Assembly (NCBI GenBank): GCA_963931865.1 | Contig: OZ007510.1 | Location: 12,177,981-12,241,980 of the forward strand | Reading direction: 5' to 3' | Length of the DNA: 64,000 nucleotides | DNA from: Axinella damicornis | Taxonomy: Eukaryota > Porifera > Demospongiae > Axinellida > Axinellidae | Shown: positions 36,292 through 46,919 of the stretch, piece by piece | Layout of the letters: the number at the start of each line of letters is the position of its first letter | How positions within the stretch are numbered: position 1 is the first letter of the stretch | Notes under the pieces: model-generated | What the model was told of the DNA's origin: nothing | Database searches by the model: none | Seen by the model: only the letters and a program-made list of their open reading frames with translations | Program-made: the position numbers and the translations under genes

Positions 36292-37755
36292 ATGGAAGGA
36301 CGTGAGGAGCAACCGATAAACCAGTCCCTGCTGACGAAAAGTGACCATCACGACTACGGTAGCGTCAAACGGGAAGATTTGCAGCCTCGATCGGTCGATG
36401 ACGTGCTGAACTTCATTGGGTTTGGGCCGTTCCAAGTTATTGCCTTCCTCCTGGGTGGTCTAACGTACTTGTCATACGCAATGGATGATGCTACCTTCAC
36501 CTTTGTCAACATAAAGTTGAATGGTCTTTGGAACCTCACAGATTTCCAATTTTCCATTCTACCAGCAGCTACCAACATCTCAAATCTCATTGGGTCACTC
36601 CTCTTTTCCTACCTGGCAGATGTGTATGGAAGAGTGTGGCCGTACGCATTGTGTGCAGCAGTACTAGGCATCTTTGCTGTGGCTTCAGCATTTTCAACGA
36701 GTTTTCTTATCTTCTTTATATTGAGAATGATTGCGTCCATTGCAGTGGATGCAATCACGTATGTGATGTTTCCGATGTTGGTTGAATTCATGCCAGTGCG
36801 GGTGAGAGGGAAAGTCCTGATATGTGTAGCGTTGGTCAAAGCTGTTGGCTACTGTGCTGCAAGTGGCCTTGCTTGGTGGCTGATTCCAATGTATGAGAAT
36901 GGTTGGCGGTACTTCACCATGGCTGTTGCTATCCCATCACTGGTTGTAGTTGGTTTCCGACTAGTGTTTTACTTTCAGTCTCCACGATTTCTTATTGCCA
37001 AAGGTCGATATGACCAGGCTTGGAGGACGCTATCAATTATGGCCAAAATCAACGGAAAAGACTTGAAGACTTATATGCAACCTGGGGAACTAAGCAACTG
37101 CCTAGTTTCTGAGCATGTGAAGAAGAAACGTATTCATCTGAAGGAGTTTCTTGTCGTTTTCACTCCACTCTACTTGCGGAGAACTATATGCCTTATTTTA
37201 ATCTACATGATATCATCACAAGTGGACAGTGCAGCATCACTGTTTCTTCCAGCTCTTCTGAAAGATCTTGGAGCAAGTCCGTACTTTATCCCCTTCATTG
37301 GATACCTTGCTCAAATTCCTGGGCTCATTCTTATGGCCATTATAATTGACTGGCCTGAATTTGGAAGACTGAACTCTTTCAGGCTGTTCACCCTGTTCAC
37401 AGCTGTGTTCTTTCTTCTGTTTGCACTGGTGAGGACTGAAGTGACCATCCCACTCTTTGTTGTGCTTATCTACTTCTTCATGCAGTCTTTAATACCTCTT
37501 CTGAATACATACATCTCGGAGACCTATCCCACAGAAGTCCGTGCAATGGCATTTGCAATTACCGGACTTGGAGACCAGTTGTCAGGAATAGGATTCCCAT
37601 TCCTTAGTGGGTATCTTGCAGACTTGGCCAAGAGGTTGCCATGGCTGTATTCGTCCGTGTGGTCTGGCATGTACTTTGTACAACTGGTGCTATCATTGGT
37701 ACTGAATCGTGAGACTAGGGGGAGAAAACTTACTGACATTGCTAGTACATCTTGA
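36292..37755 (+). CDS. SVOP/SV2-like MFS transporter, gene 1 (487 aa, intronless)
   Basis: Major-facilitator transporter of the SV2/SVOP/SLC22-related group, predicted to carry organic ions or similar small solutes; the substrate is unknown. ATG at 36292 has a good context (ACAACCATGG). The frame extends to a GTG at 36274, which I discount. Twelve hydrophobic segments. Motifs: cytoplasmic VDDVLNFIGFGPFQ (35-48), ADVYGR after helix 2 (109-114), VRGK (171-174), QSPRFLIAKGR between helices 6 and 7 (229-239), DWPEFGRLNS (353-362), and the SVOP-type SETYPTEVRA (409-418). Length is usual for SVOP-like proteins. No introns, like its two tandem copies, so the founder was probably a retrocopy. About 95% identical to gene 2. 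Confidence 0.9.
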   Translation: MEGREEQPINQSLLTKSDHHDYGSVKREDLQPRSVDDVLNFIGFGPFQVIAFLLGGLTYLSYAMDDATFTFVNIKLNGLWNLTDFQFSILPAATNISNLIGSLLFSYLADVYGRVWPYALCAAVLGIFAVASAFSTSFLIFFILRMIASIAVDAITYVMFPMLVEFMPVRVRGKVLICVALVKAVGYCAASGLAWWLIPMYENGWRYFTMAVAIPSLVVVGFRLVFYFQSPRFLIAKGRYDQAWRTLSIMAKINGKDLKTYMQPGELSNCLVSEHVKKKRIHLKEFLVVFTPLYLRRTICLILIYMISSQVDSAASLFLPALLKDLGASPYFIPFIGYLAQIPGLILMAIIIDWPEFGRLNSFRLFTLFTAVFFLLFALVRTEVTIPLFVVLIYFFMQSLIPLLNTYISETYPTEVRAMAFAITGLGDQLSGIGFPFLSGYLADLAKRLPWLYSSVWSGMYFVQLVLSLVLNRETRGRKLTDIASTS

Positions 37756-38040
37756 GAGTGTGCTAAATTCAATTCCACAAAGAACGTGTCACTAATTCTG
37801 TTCACAGTATAATTGGCTGTAGCAAACATCTTTTATTGTTCAAGGAGTGCATAATGAGGTCTCTACCTCGTTATGGACTCCTGTTGTATACTATGTATGA
37901 ATGTATTTTGTTTCAAAATTCAATGCCTCAAACACAATACATTCCATACTATTGTCACTCGTTCCCAGGTTTCAGTTTGGGTAAAGCTGATGTATACTTG
38001 ATTAAACTTATGACACCGGTGTGGCCCAACCGCAAATAAG

Positions 38041-38156
38041 TTTAAAAAGCGCCCAAGAAGTTGTGTAGATCGTCTGCGAGTCCCGACTAGCCGCGGAGCG
38101 TTCGAACCGAGCCGACTGGATGATGAACAGCCCTCAGGATCTGCTGAAACGACTAC

Positions 38157-38192
<36 letters not shown>

Positions 38193-38349
38193 ACGTCCAC
38201 CCTTGCATCCACCTGACGTCACTCACGTGATGAATGATACCAGGCCTTCCGCGTTTTTCGCCGCCCTTCCGCATCCATGTATTATTGTCAACGGAAACCG
38301 AAGAACAGAAAAAAACGGGGTAGGCCTGGGAACGAGGCTATGTTTTTCT
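38041..38349. other. Spacer with C run and one foldback arm
   Basis: Holds a 34-base C homopolymer (38159-38192), the bZIP-like TGACGTCA (about 38214-38221) next to a CACGTG, and a degraded foldback (about 38236-38340) ending GGCCTGGGAACGAGGCTA. No gene seen. Confidence 0.45.
38159..38192. repeat. 34-base C homopolymer
   Basis: Uninterrupted C run between transporter gene 1 and duplication copy B. Confidence 0.95.
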
Positions 38350-40417
38350 TATGCACGTGCGTGACCTGGCCTCATTCCCAGGCTGTCTCACATGCATAGT
38401 AATGCCGTAACCCGAGTGGTGGCCTGGTACCAGGCCTGAGGGGCTTCACTTGACCAGCACCTGGTTGTGTAGCAAACCTAGTACCATCCCTGATGTACCC
38501 AGTTGGCTGAAGCTCAAAATTCTGCAATGTAGGATGGTTGGAATATGACAGTGTCTCGGCCCCAGACCCAAACCCACCCCAGCACGGATCGCATCTAGTA
38601 TCAACGCGTGATACTCGTGATACTAGATGCGATCCGCGCTGGGGTTGGTTTGGGTCTGGGGCCGAGACTAAGATGCAATAGTTGGTTGGCTGGAAGTTGG
38701 AACCACCAAAATTCCAGTGGTTGATTGCTTGGTTCCCATGTTTTGCTAGCCTGGGTGGGATCAGGTTACCTGTTGTGACTAGACAGGCCTGGAGTAGTCT
38801 GGTTCCAGACCAGCCTTGGCATGAGACTGAACACAGGCTAAGACACCGTTCTAAATAGAGAGTTTGTCCTGCTGCCTATGTCCTGATCATGTTGAAAATA
38901 CTTATCCTGTAGAGTTGAGTTGGACTGACCCTCTTTGCAGAATGGCATCTGGCGGCCTACATGACTATCCTATGAAGCGTTGGGTCTTGCCTGTATGAAA
39001 CTAAAGTGCTAACCGAACAGTGTTAGCTTCGTTCCCCAGTGAGCCTTCGCACCCCAGCATTTGTCACTTGCGTTATAGCCTACTGCAACTTGCAGTAGCC
39101 TGCAAGCAACAAACATTGGGGTGAGAAGGCCTGGGTAGGCTACATTGTACACTTGTGTGTAATGGGATTGAATGTTGCCCTCTTCAATCTCCAGGTGGTA
39201 CAAAAGTTGAAACTCATGAAGAGAGGGAATTAAATCAACCTCAACATAGAGCCACATATTATACCATCTTTATCAACTGAGAACTCAGCTAGTACGTGCC
39301 AGGCAAGACAATGAGAATGCTGAGCCTGTGAGGGCCATCACACCGATACATGTACTAGTAGGTATAATATGTTGGATGGATGTATGTTACACTCCTTGTA
39401 GGGGAAGAATACACTTAAAATAATGTAAAGAGATGTAGGGATAGCAGAACGGTGAAATGCATGCAGGAAGACCAAGGTATGATCAGTTCAGTATACAAAA
39501 TCAAAATCATAGTCCATCCCTTAATATTATAGTCCATTTCACCATTCCAGTTCAGCAATTATTGACATTCCTGCATGGAGTATAGCATACAAATATTAAT
39601 ACAGTCATTAAGAGTTTAACTCAACAACAATGAAGCTGGATGACGAAAATGACTGAATACAGCAGTCAGCTGCTGCCTTTTGACGATGAAAGGTTTGCTA
39701 AATTACAATTATTGCTGGATGGGTAGGGAGAGTTGGCATGCCACCAAAAAGCTACCATCACTGATTCTCAAGGTCAGCTATCCAGCAATAAATAAAAATT
39801 GGCTGAAACCTTCCAGAACGGCTGCAGGGGGATGCAATCAGCGAGCAGCGGCTGAAGTGGACACAATTGGGGGGTACAGAGAGCTGCCCATGCAGCTGCG
39901 TCAGATCATTCAAGTATATAGGCAACTCATGAGGGGCAGTACCAATAGTCCATACACAATGCTATTGGAATGAGATTTCTTTCCTCTTGAAGCAAATCAT
40001 CCTTCACGTGTTTGTCTAAGGGTGGAATCCTTTTAATCGACTCGCAGTATTTCGGAGATCATTTTCAGCCCCTTGTGAGTCCCAAAATATGTGTTCCCCC
40101 AGCCTGTTGGGTTGCTCCCGAGGTCGTTTCAACTCTTCTAAGTAGACACCCACCGATTAACAAACTTTCAATCAAGGCTCTCAGCTAGGAAACACCAAGC
40201 TGGTGTAGCTGAAAATGGGCCTTGTATGAACACTGGAAATGGAGGCCCTACAAGGTGAGACGGCTCGTTTCTAAGTGCTAAACATGACAGAAATGGCCTT
40301 CCTGTACCAACCAAGGCTGATCTACAGCTCAGCCTAGACACAGCCATGCTGTTTGCACCCTTTGGGTGCACCCACCCACCTCCCCTGTCCCACCCTTCTG
40401 CTCACTAAGTCTCAAGG
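38350..40417 (+). repeat. 2-kb segmental duplication, copy B
   Basis: Direct copy of 29423-31486, including the hairpin (38553-38668), the foldback (about 39026-39142) and the exon-like segment (39195-39250). Several small deletions relative to copy A, e.g. around 39350 and 39500. It sits between transporter genes 1 and 2. Confidence 0.88.
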
Positions 40418-40664
40418 ACAATATCAGGTATACAACACAACCTGAAGGTCTCACGACATACATCATATGAAGCCATTGGTCTGGAAGGTGTGTAGATGCA
40501 TACACCTACCAGTCAAAGACTGGGTGAGATGTGGGTACGTGTGAATTAAGCTGAGCTCACTACCATGATGCTGGTACCCACCATGTGTAAGCTGGACATG
40601 CATGTCTGGGTAGAGCGTCCTTGTTTTCCCTGCGGCTGTCCCAGCTGGCTGCTGAGGATCACAT

Positions 40665-40860
40665 CGATCTGTCACCATCTTGCCTATGGACGTGAAGTTG
40701 ATGCCAGTCAGATGCTGTGAGGAAGAAAGGAAAGGAAGAGGAAGAAAGGAATGAAGGGAGGGAGAAACGGAGGACGAAGGGAATGGAGGGAGAGAGGAAC
40801 GGAGGAAGAAAGGAGAGGAGGGAAACTGAGAGGAAAGCATCAACCCTATTGCTTTTGAAA
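40665..40860 (-). pseudogene. Inverted decayed copy of BRF2-like exon 8 and its pyrimidine intron
   Basis: On the minus strand, AGGGTTGATGCTTTC, a TCCCTCC-type tract, CTCACAGCATCTGACTGGCATC and TTCACGTCCATAGGCAAG follow the order of 18248-18505 (exon 8 begins CATCTGTCTGGCATCCACTT). The copy diverges after GGCAAG, so it is a partial duplication without coding use. Confidence 0.78.
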
Positions 40861-40879
40861 ATATAGGTTGAACATGCAA

Positions 40880-41450
40880 TACATTTAAAGTGACTATATT
40901 TCTGTACCAGCCAGTCGGCCACTATTTATACTGCTCACTAGCTACTGTTCACGTGTTCTGCTTGTTGAAAATACTTCTGTTCAAAGTTCAAGAAAATATT
41001 GGTATAATTAATGGACTGGTAGAGGACGTTCATGTTGCATTGGTGGTTTGAATAACCATTATCGTTGCATCATGTAGATAGCTATGCACTGGACTGTCTG
41101 ACTTGTAGAAGATGGTCCATGTGGGTCTCTCTGACTTGCTGCTCAGACTTCTCTGGCATTTATTATTGCCCATTGGCTGGCTCTGCTATCTCGTTCTCCA
41201 CTGTAGGACGAGGGAGCATCATGTCAATGACCATGCATATACCAGGTACAGAAAATGTGGTAATTTTCACAGCGTATGAAAATTCTGACTACGCTGTCGT
41301 GATTGTACTGACTCAACCACATCACAATTAGCCAAAGACTCGCCATTGTTGCAGAATTAGAAGGTTCCAGTACAGCTTACTCAATTAATAATTATTGGCA
41401 TGATGTGATAGAAAGACCTTAGGCATCATTTCAAAGTAAGTTTGCCCTAC
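40880..41450. other. Unassigned interval
   Basis: No gene, array or foldback recognised. The open frame at 41065-41331 has no recognisable domain. Confidence 0.35.
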
Positions 41451-41451
41451 C

Positions 41452-41523
41452 TAACCTCGTTCCCAGCTTTCATTGCAGTACGGAAAGCACGACAAAAAGC
41501 TGGGCAGCCTGGAAACGAGGCTA
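41452..41523. mobile_element. 72-bp TAACC/GGCTA foldback
   Basis: TAACCTCGTTCCCAGCTTT... and ...AAAGCTGGGCAGCCTGGAAACGAGGCTA. Flanks TGCCCTACC and CATGCACCCTACC are similar but offset, so the duplication is not clean. Confidence 0.6.
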
Positions 41524-41629
41524 CATGCACCCTACCCTGAGTTGTACTAACCTACAGTTGCCACTATACTATCAAAATAATATGACTACCACATAATAGG
41601 TTAAAACTGGTTGGGTCTAGGTTAGCAGG

Positions 41630-42148
41630 GAATACAAGCTCCTTCCGCCTTTTAGATCTGCCACCACTTCCTTCATAACCCACTCATCTCACTTCGAGAC
41701 TTCCTCTACAGTTTCTATGCTCCTTCCCAATAGCAAAGCCATACTTCCTTCCTTTGCCATCCAATACTCTTCTAACCACTCTTGTGTTCCCTCCATGTGA
41801 CATATTTTCTCCAGCAACTTCTTCCGCTCCAAACTGAACTCCTAACATCTTACCAGGACATTCTCTACTTCCCCACTGTCACAGAGCACACATATTATCA
41901 CTACACATCCTTCACCTCTTTTTGTCTTCAAACAGCCCTGCTGAACCTGTCCTCAACCGAAACCATAACCTCAACTCTTCCTACCCAACAGAAAACCTTT
42001 GTGTACGTACTGCTCCAGACCAGCTCCTTCACCATTCTCAGACTATTTTTTCTGTCGACTTCCATCCTCCATCCAGTCCCTTGAGTTGATGGTGTGGGCT
42101 CTCTCCTTCCAATCCTGCACTGAACCCATCTCCAATCTTAACAGCAAC

Positions 42149-42181
<33 letters not shown>

Positions 42182-42290
42182 CTTCCTTCATCTCATGCTA
42201 TCTGTTTGGCCAACCTGCTGCCATCAAGCCTCTGTATTAAACCTCCTTCCACATAACACCTTGTTCTCTTCCCTCCTTTCCTCATCTCCC
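41630..42290. other. Pyrimidine-rich stretch with a C run
   Basis: CTTCC/CCTTC-rich sequence of about 650 bp around the C run. The open frames are short and lack known motifs. It may be an old retroelement in antisense, but I cannot show that. Confidence 0.35.
42150..42179. repeat. 30-base C homopolymer
   Basis: Uninterrupted C run inside a pyrimidine-rich stretch upstream of transporter gene 2. Confidence 0.95.
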
Positions 42291-42297
42291 CGTATAA

Positions 42298-42347
42298 TCG
42301 AGCAGAGCAAACTGCAGCAATAGTATTGCTGCAGTTTTGCTCTGCTC
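42298..42347. repeat. 50-bp palindrome before transporter gene 2
   Basis: CGAGCAGAGCAAACTGCAGC and its complement, one base indel, 4-base centre. It is 98 bp upstream of the ATG. Gene 1 has a different palindrome upstream, so this is not a shared promoter element. Confidence 0.85.
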
Positions 42348-42374
42348 GCTCCAAGGTTCCATAATGAGATAATT

Positions 42375-42382
42375 ACTTCCGG
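42375..42382 (+). promoter_or_regulatory. ETS-type site before transporter gene 2
   Basis: ACTTCCGG, 63 bp before the ATG, in a block homologous to that before gene 1 (AATTACTTCCGGT). Confidence 0.5.
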
Positions 42383-42444
42383 TGTATCCTGGGCTGGGCA
42401 GGTAGCTAGATTGCATCCGGTGTATTGACAATTGACATCTGACC

Positions 42445-43908
42445 ATGGAAGGACGTGAGGACCATCCGATAAACCAGCCCCTGCCGACGAAAAATGACCG
42501 TCAGGACTACGGTAGCGTCAAACGTGAAGATTTGCAGGCTCGATCGGTCGATGACGTGCTGAACTTCATTGGGTTTGGTCCGTTCCAAGTTATTGCCTTC
42601 CTCCTGGGTGGTCTAACGTACATGTCATTCGCAATGGATGGTGCTACCTTCACCTTTGTCAACATAAAATTGACTGGCCTTTGGAACCTCACAGATTTTC
42701 AATTTTCCATTGTACCAGCAGCTACCGGCATCTCAAATCTCGTTGGTTCACTCCTGTTTTCCTACCTGGCAGATGTGTATGGAAGAGTGTGGCCGTACGC
42801 ATTGTGTGCAGCAGTACTAGGCATCTTTGGTCTGGCTTCAGCATTTTCAACGAGTTTTCTCATCTTCTTTATATTGAGAATGATTACATCCATTGCAGTG
42901 GATGCAATCACGAATGTGATGTTTCCGATGTTGGTTGAATTCATGCCAGTGAGGGTGAGAGGGAAAGTCCTGATATGTGTAGCGTTGGTCAAAGCTGTTG
43001 GCTACTGTGCTGCAAGTGGCCTTGCTTGGTGGCTGATTCCAATGTATGAGAATGGTTGGCGGTACTTCATCATTGCTATTGCTATCCCATCACTGGTCGT
43101 AGTTGGTTTCCGACTAGTGTTTTACTTTCAGTCTCCACGATTTCTTATTGCCAAAGGACGTTATGACCAGGCTTGGAAGACACTATCAATTATGGCCAAA
43201 ATCAACGGAAAAGACTTGAAGACTTATATGCAACCTGGGGAACTAAGCAACTGCCTAGTTTCTGAGCAAGTGAAGAAGAAACGTATTCGTCTGAAGGAGT
43301 TTCTTGTCGTTTTCACTCCACTCTACTTGCGGAGAACTATATGCCTTATTTTAATCTACATGATATCATCACAAGTGGACAGTGGAGTGTCTCTGTTTCT
43401 TCCGGCTCTTCTGAAAGATCTGGGAGCAAGTCCGTACTTTATCCCCTTCATTGGGTACCTTGCTCAAATTCCTGGGCTCATTCTTATGGCCATTATAATT
43501 GACTGGCCTGAATTTGGAAGGCTGAACTCTTTAAGGCTGTTCACCCTGTTCACAGCTGTGTTCTTGCTTCTGTTTGCACTGGTGAGGACTGAAGTGACCA
43601 TCCCACTCTTTGTTGTGCTTATCTACTTCTTCATGCAGTCTTTAATGCCTGTTGTGAACTTATTCATCTCAGAGAGCTATCCCACGGAAATCCGTGCAAT
43701 GGCTTTTGCAATTACCGGACTTGGAGACCAGCTGTCAGGAATAGGATTCCCATTCCTCAGTGGGTATCTTGCAGACTTGGCCAAGAGGTTGCCATGGCTG
43801 TATTCGTCCGTGTGGTCCGGCATGTACTTTGTACAACTGGTACTATCATTGGTACTGAATCGTGAGACTAGGGGGAGAAAACTTACTGACATTGCCACTA
43901 CATCTTGA
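42445..43908 (+). CDS. SVOP/SV2-like MFS transporter, gene 2 (487 aa, intronless)
   Basis: Same fold and motifs as gene 1: VDDVLNFIGFGPFQ, ADVYGR, VRGK, QSPRFLIAKGR, DWPEFGRLNS. ATG at 42445 in the context CTGACCATGG. Most of the protein matches gene 1 (about 95%). Around codons 400-418, however, the DNA follows gene 3 (CCTGTTGTGAACTTA...CATCTCAGAGAGCTATCCCACGGA) and not gene 1, which points to gene conversion or a mosaic origin. Promoter block shared with gene 1. Substrate unknown; plasma or vesicle membrane expected from the family. Confidence 0.9.
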   Translation: MEGREDHPINQPLPTKNDRQDYGSVKREDLQARSVDDVLNFIGFGPFQVIAFLLGGLTYMSFAMDGATFTFVNIKLTGLWNLTDFQFSIVPAATGISNLVGSLLFSYLADVYGRVWPYALCAAVLGIFGLASAFSTSFLIFFILRMITSIAVDAITNVMFPMLVEFMPVRVRGKVLICVALVKAVGYCAASGLAWWLIPMYENGWRYFIIAIAIPSLVVVGFRLVFYFQSPRFLIAKGRYDQAWKTLSIMAKINGKDLKTYMQPGELSNCLVSEQVKKKRIRLKEFLVVFTPLYLRRTICLILIYMISSQVDSGVSLFLPALLKDLGASPYFIPFIGYLAQIPGLILMAIIIDWPEFGRLNSLRLFTLFTAVFLLLFALVRTEVTIPLFVVLIYFFMQSLMPVVNLFISESYPTEIRAMAFAITGLGDQLSGIGFPFLSGYLADLAKRLPWLYSSVWSGMYFVQLVLSLVLNRETRGRKLTDIATTS

Positions 43909-44346
43909 GAGTGTGCTGAATTCAATTCCACAAAGAACTTGCCTGTTCACTGTATAATTGGCTGTAGCAAACATATTTTATTGTTCAAGGAGTGCATAAT
44001 GAGGTCTCTACCTCGTTATGTACTCCTGTTGAATGTATGGATGTATTTTGTTTCAAAATTCAATGCCTCATACGCAATACATTCCATACTGTTGTCACTC
44101 GTTCCCAGGTTTCAGATAAAGGTTTGGGTGGACCTGATGTATACATACTACTGAGTCCTGTCAGGGGTGTGCCAATGGGACGGTTACCAGGGTAACAGAC
44201 AACAAATTTCTTGCAATAACTGGACTAAAGATTTTTGTTGAGCTAATGTCAAGTTCGTTCAAATTATGGTTTTGATGACTGGTTCTGTATACATTGTACC
44301 AGATCACAACAGCATATAAACTGTACCTGCCTGGTATATACCTAGC

Positions 44347-44441
44347 TAGCCTTGTTCTCAGGCCCCACATGACTTTTGCTGCTTGCATGCAATTGCAGTA
44401 CAGAATAGCAAAAAGCTGGGTGGGGCCTGGGAACGAGGCTA
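44347..44441. mobile_element. 95-bp TAGCC/GGCTA foldback
   Basis: TAGCCTTGTTCTCAGGCCCCAC...AAAGCTGGGTGGGGCCTGGGAACGAGGCTA, arms about 25 bp. No clean 9-bp duplication; flanks contain TAGC repeats (CCTAGC / CGTAGCTAC) that may have altered it. Confidence 0.65.
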
Positions 44442-44654
44442 CGTAGCTACCTGCCTGGCCCTTATATATCTCCTAATACTTTACAGTTAGACATACTTTA
44501 CAGTTAGACAACTAACTGTGTTTCCTGTGCAGCTCTCTCCATGTACAGTAGCAAACTATGTACTCCTAGTGTGATTCCATCCACTCAACCATTCTCAGTA
44601 TGAAGAAGAGCTCATTGAAAATGCTGAACCCCGAGGAAAGGTGCATGCCTAATT

Positions 44655-44885
44655 CTGTTGCACACAATGCTTACAGCCACACTCTTCCATACACATCTGC
44701 CAGGTAGGATAATAGGAGTCCACACATATTTTGAGACACCAGTAGCTAGCTGCTGGTCAGTAGCTTATGTTGACAAAGCATATGCATCCATTGCATACGA
44801 CAAGTGTGTTAGACCACCAAGGAGGAAGGCAATATGTTGGAAGGGACTAAATCCAATGAAGTTCAGCACATGGACCAGGAGCCTT
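44655..44885 (-). pseudogene. Inverted 5' fragment of an SVOP-like transporter
   Basis: On the minus strand it matches the N-terminal part of the transporter genes: GTGCTGAACTTCATTGGATT, then the GGTGGTCTAAC region, then CAGATGTGTATGGAAGAGTG. An internal deletion joins codon ~65 to codon ~105. It is the second relic of the cluster and lies between genes 2 and 3. Confidence 0.82.
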
Positions 44886-45106
44886 GGCCCCTTTCTTGGC
44901 ATTTTTGTTGCTATTGAAGAGAGGATCTCTTCCGCTATATTTGACCTCCAGTAAAGATCATTGAGGCCATCCAGGTATCTATAGACAGATAGCTAGATAG
45001 ATATCTTAAATTCAGCATATCATCTAGCTTTGCCAGATCGAGCCTAGATTCTCTACAGTAATTTAGGCGCGCGCCGCGAACGTCTGGCCGGCCCGCGATT
45101 TGTCTG

Positions 45107-45114
45107 CCCCGCCC
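45107..45114 (+). promoter_or_regulatory. CCCCGCCC GC box before transporter gene 3
   Basis: A GC-rich block (45064-45114) lies about 70-120 bp before the ATG. It contains two GCGCGC-type runs and one Sp1/KLF-like box. The ETS site of genes 1 and 2 is absent. Confidence 0.35.
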
Positions 45115-45184
45115 ATGCATGAAACATCAAGCCTAGCACCCACGTCCGCAGCCAGGGGTTTTGAGCCTGAGGGATCTACTACCC

Positions 45185-46669
45185 ATGGAGGGAAGCGAGA
45201 AGCAGCCGATTAACCAGTCCGATTCCTTGGCTGCAAACAATGCCGATCATCCAAATTATGGTAGCGTCAACCCCAAAGGTCATGAGCGAGCACGTACGGT
45301 CGATGATGTGCTAGACTTCATTGGGTTTGGTCCGTTCCAACTTATTTCCTTCTTACTTGGTGGAGTAACCTATATGGCGTACGCACTGGATGATGCTACC
45401 TTCACCTTTGTCAGCATCAAGTTGACTGGCCTTTGGAACCTCACAGATTTTCAATTTTCCATTCTACCAGCTGCTACTGGCGTCTCAAATGTCATTGGTG
45501 CGTTGTTCTTTTCCTACCTTGGAGATGTGTATGGAAGAGTGTGGCCGTACGCATTGTGCATAGCAGTAATAGGCGTCTTTGCTCTGGCTTCAGCATTTTC
45601 AACAAGTTGGCTTATGTTCTTTGTATTGAGAATGGTTGCTTCAATTGGTGTGGGTGGAATCACGAATTTATTGCTTCCTATGCTTGTTGAGTTCATGCCA
45701 GTGAAGGTGAGGGGAAAAGTAATGATATGTGTGTCATTAGTTCAAGCTGTTGGCTACTGTGCTGCAAGTGGCCTTGCTTGGTGGCTGATTCCAACGTATG
45801 AGAACAATGGTTGGCGGTACTTCATCATAGCTGTAGCTGTGCCATCACTGCTCACAGCAGCTTTCAGGATAGTGTTTTACTTTCAATCACCACGGTTTCA
45901 TATTGCAAAACAACAGTATGGCAAAGCTTGGAGAACACTATCAATAATGGCCAAAATGAATGGCAAGGACCTGAGTACATTCATACAACTGGAAGAACTA
46001 AGCCACAGTCTAGAGCCAAAGCAAACAGAGAAAGGAATGATTCTTTTGAAGAAATCTCTTGTCATTTTCAGTGTACAGTACTTGAGGAGGACTGTATGTC
46101 TTTCAATAATTTACTTGATATCGTCAAGTGTTGCTAGTGGAGTAACCATATTTCTTCCGGCTCTTCTGAAAGATCTGGGAGCAAGTCCGTACTTTATTCC
46201 CTTCATTGGGTACCTTGCTCAAATTCCCGGGCTCATTCTTATGGCCATTATAATTGACTGGCCTGAATTTGGAAGGCTAAACTCTTTCAGGCTGTTCACC
46301 CTGCTCACAGCTGTGTTCTTGCTTCTGTTTGCACTGGTGAGGACTGAAGTGACCATCCCACTCTTTGTTGTGCTTATCTACTTCTCCATGCAGTCTTTAA
46401 CACCTGTTGTGAACTTATACATCTCAGAGAGCTATCCCACGGAGATCCGTGCAATGGCTTTTGGATTTATTGGTCTTGGAAACCAGCTGTCGGGAATAGG
46501 AATCCCGTTCCTTAGTGGGTATCTTGCGGACTTGGCCAAGAGGTTGCCATGGCTGTATTCGTCAGTGTGGTCTGGCATGTACTTTGTGCAGTTGGTGACA
46601 TCGTTGATACTGAATCAGGAGACAAGGGGAAGAAAACTTACTGACATTGTTACAAGAACACATTCTTGA
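45185..46669 (+). CDS. SVOP/SV2-like MFS transporter, gene 3 (494 aa, intronless)
   Basis: The frame opens at a TTG (45161), but the first ATG, 45185 (TACCCATGGAGG), aligns with the starts of genes 1 and 2. Motifs VDDVLDFIGFGPFQ, GDVYGRVWP, VRGK, QSPRF, DWPEFGRLNS, SESYPTEIRA. The middle third differs clearly from the other copies (LSTFIQLEELSHSLEPKQTE, KKSLVIFSVQYLRRTVC). The stretch from TTTCTTCCGGCTCTTCTGAA (46148) to about 46455 is nearly identical to gene 2 at DNA level, including silent sites. This is the oldest of the three genes with a converted 3' segment. Confidence 0.9.
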   Translation: MEGSEKQPINQSDSLAANNADHPNYGSVNPKGHERARTVDDVLDFIGFGPFQLISFLLGGVTYMAYALDDATFTFVSIKLTGLWNLTDFQFSILPAATGVSNVIGALFFSYLGDVYGRVWPYALCIAVIGVFALASAFSTSWLMFFVLRMVASIGVGGITNLLLPMLVEFMPVKVRGKVMICVSLVQAVGYCAASGLAWWLIPTYENNGWRYFIIAVAVPSLLTAAFRIVFYFQSPRFHIAKQQYGKAWRTLSIMAKMNGKDLSTFIQLEELSHSLEPKQTEKGMILLKKSLVIFSVQYLRRTVCLSIIYLISSSVASGVTIFLPALLKDLGASPYFIPFIGYLAQIPGLILMAIIIDWPEFGRLNSFRLFTLLTAVFLLLFALVRTEVTIPLFVVLIYFSMQSLTPVVNLYISESYPTEIRAMAFGFIGLGNQLSGIGIPFLSGYLADLAKRLPWLYSSVWSGMYFVQLVTSLILNQETRGRKLTDIVTRTHS

Positions 46670-46830
46670 AGTAGTGATGATGGAGAGATATTTTCCTGTC
46701 CATGCTTGGTGGTATACATTTAATCAGGTGCAGGTTGAATTTCCACAGCTACTGGCCCTTGGATAATTATTTCAGTGGATGTGAATCAATTAGGGACCTT
46801 ATCTATAGATTGTGGTTGGTTGAATTGGAA

Positions 46831-46919
46831 TAGCCTTGTTCCCAGGCTCCCGCCTGTGCGCGCAGCTACGAAAAATACATGTTCGTCCCACGCGCAGGGG
46901 GAGCATGGGAACCAGACTA
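46831..46919. mobile_element. 89-bp TAGCC/GACTA foldback
   Basis: TAGCCTTGTTCCCAGGCTCCCGCCTGTGCGCG and the complement-like CGCGCAGGGGGAGCATGGGAACCAGACTA. No target duplication. Confidence 0.55.
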
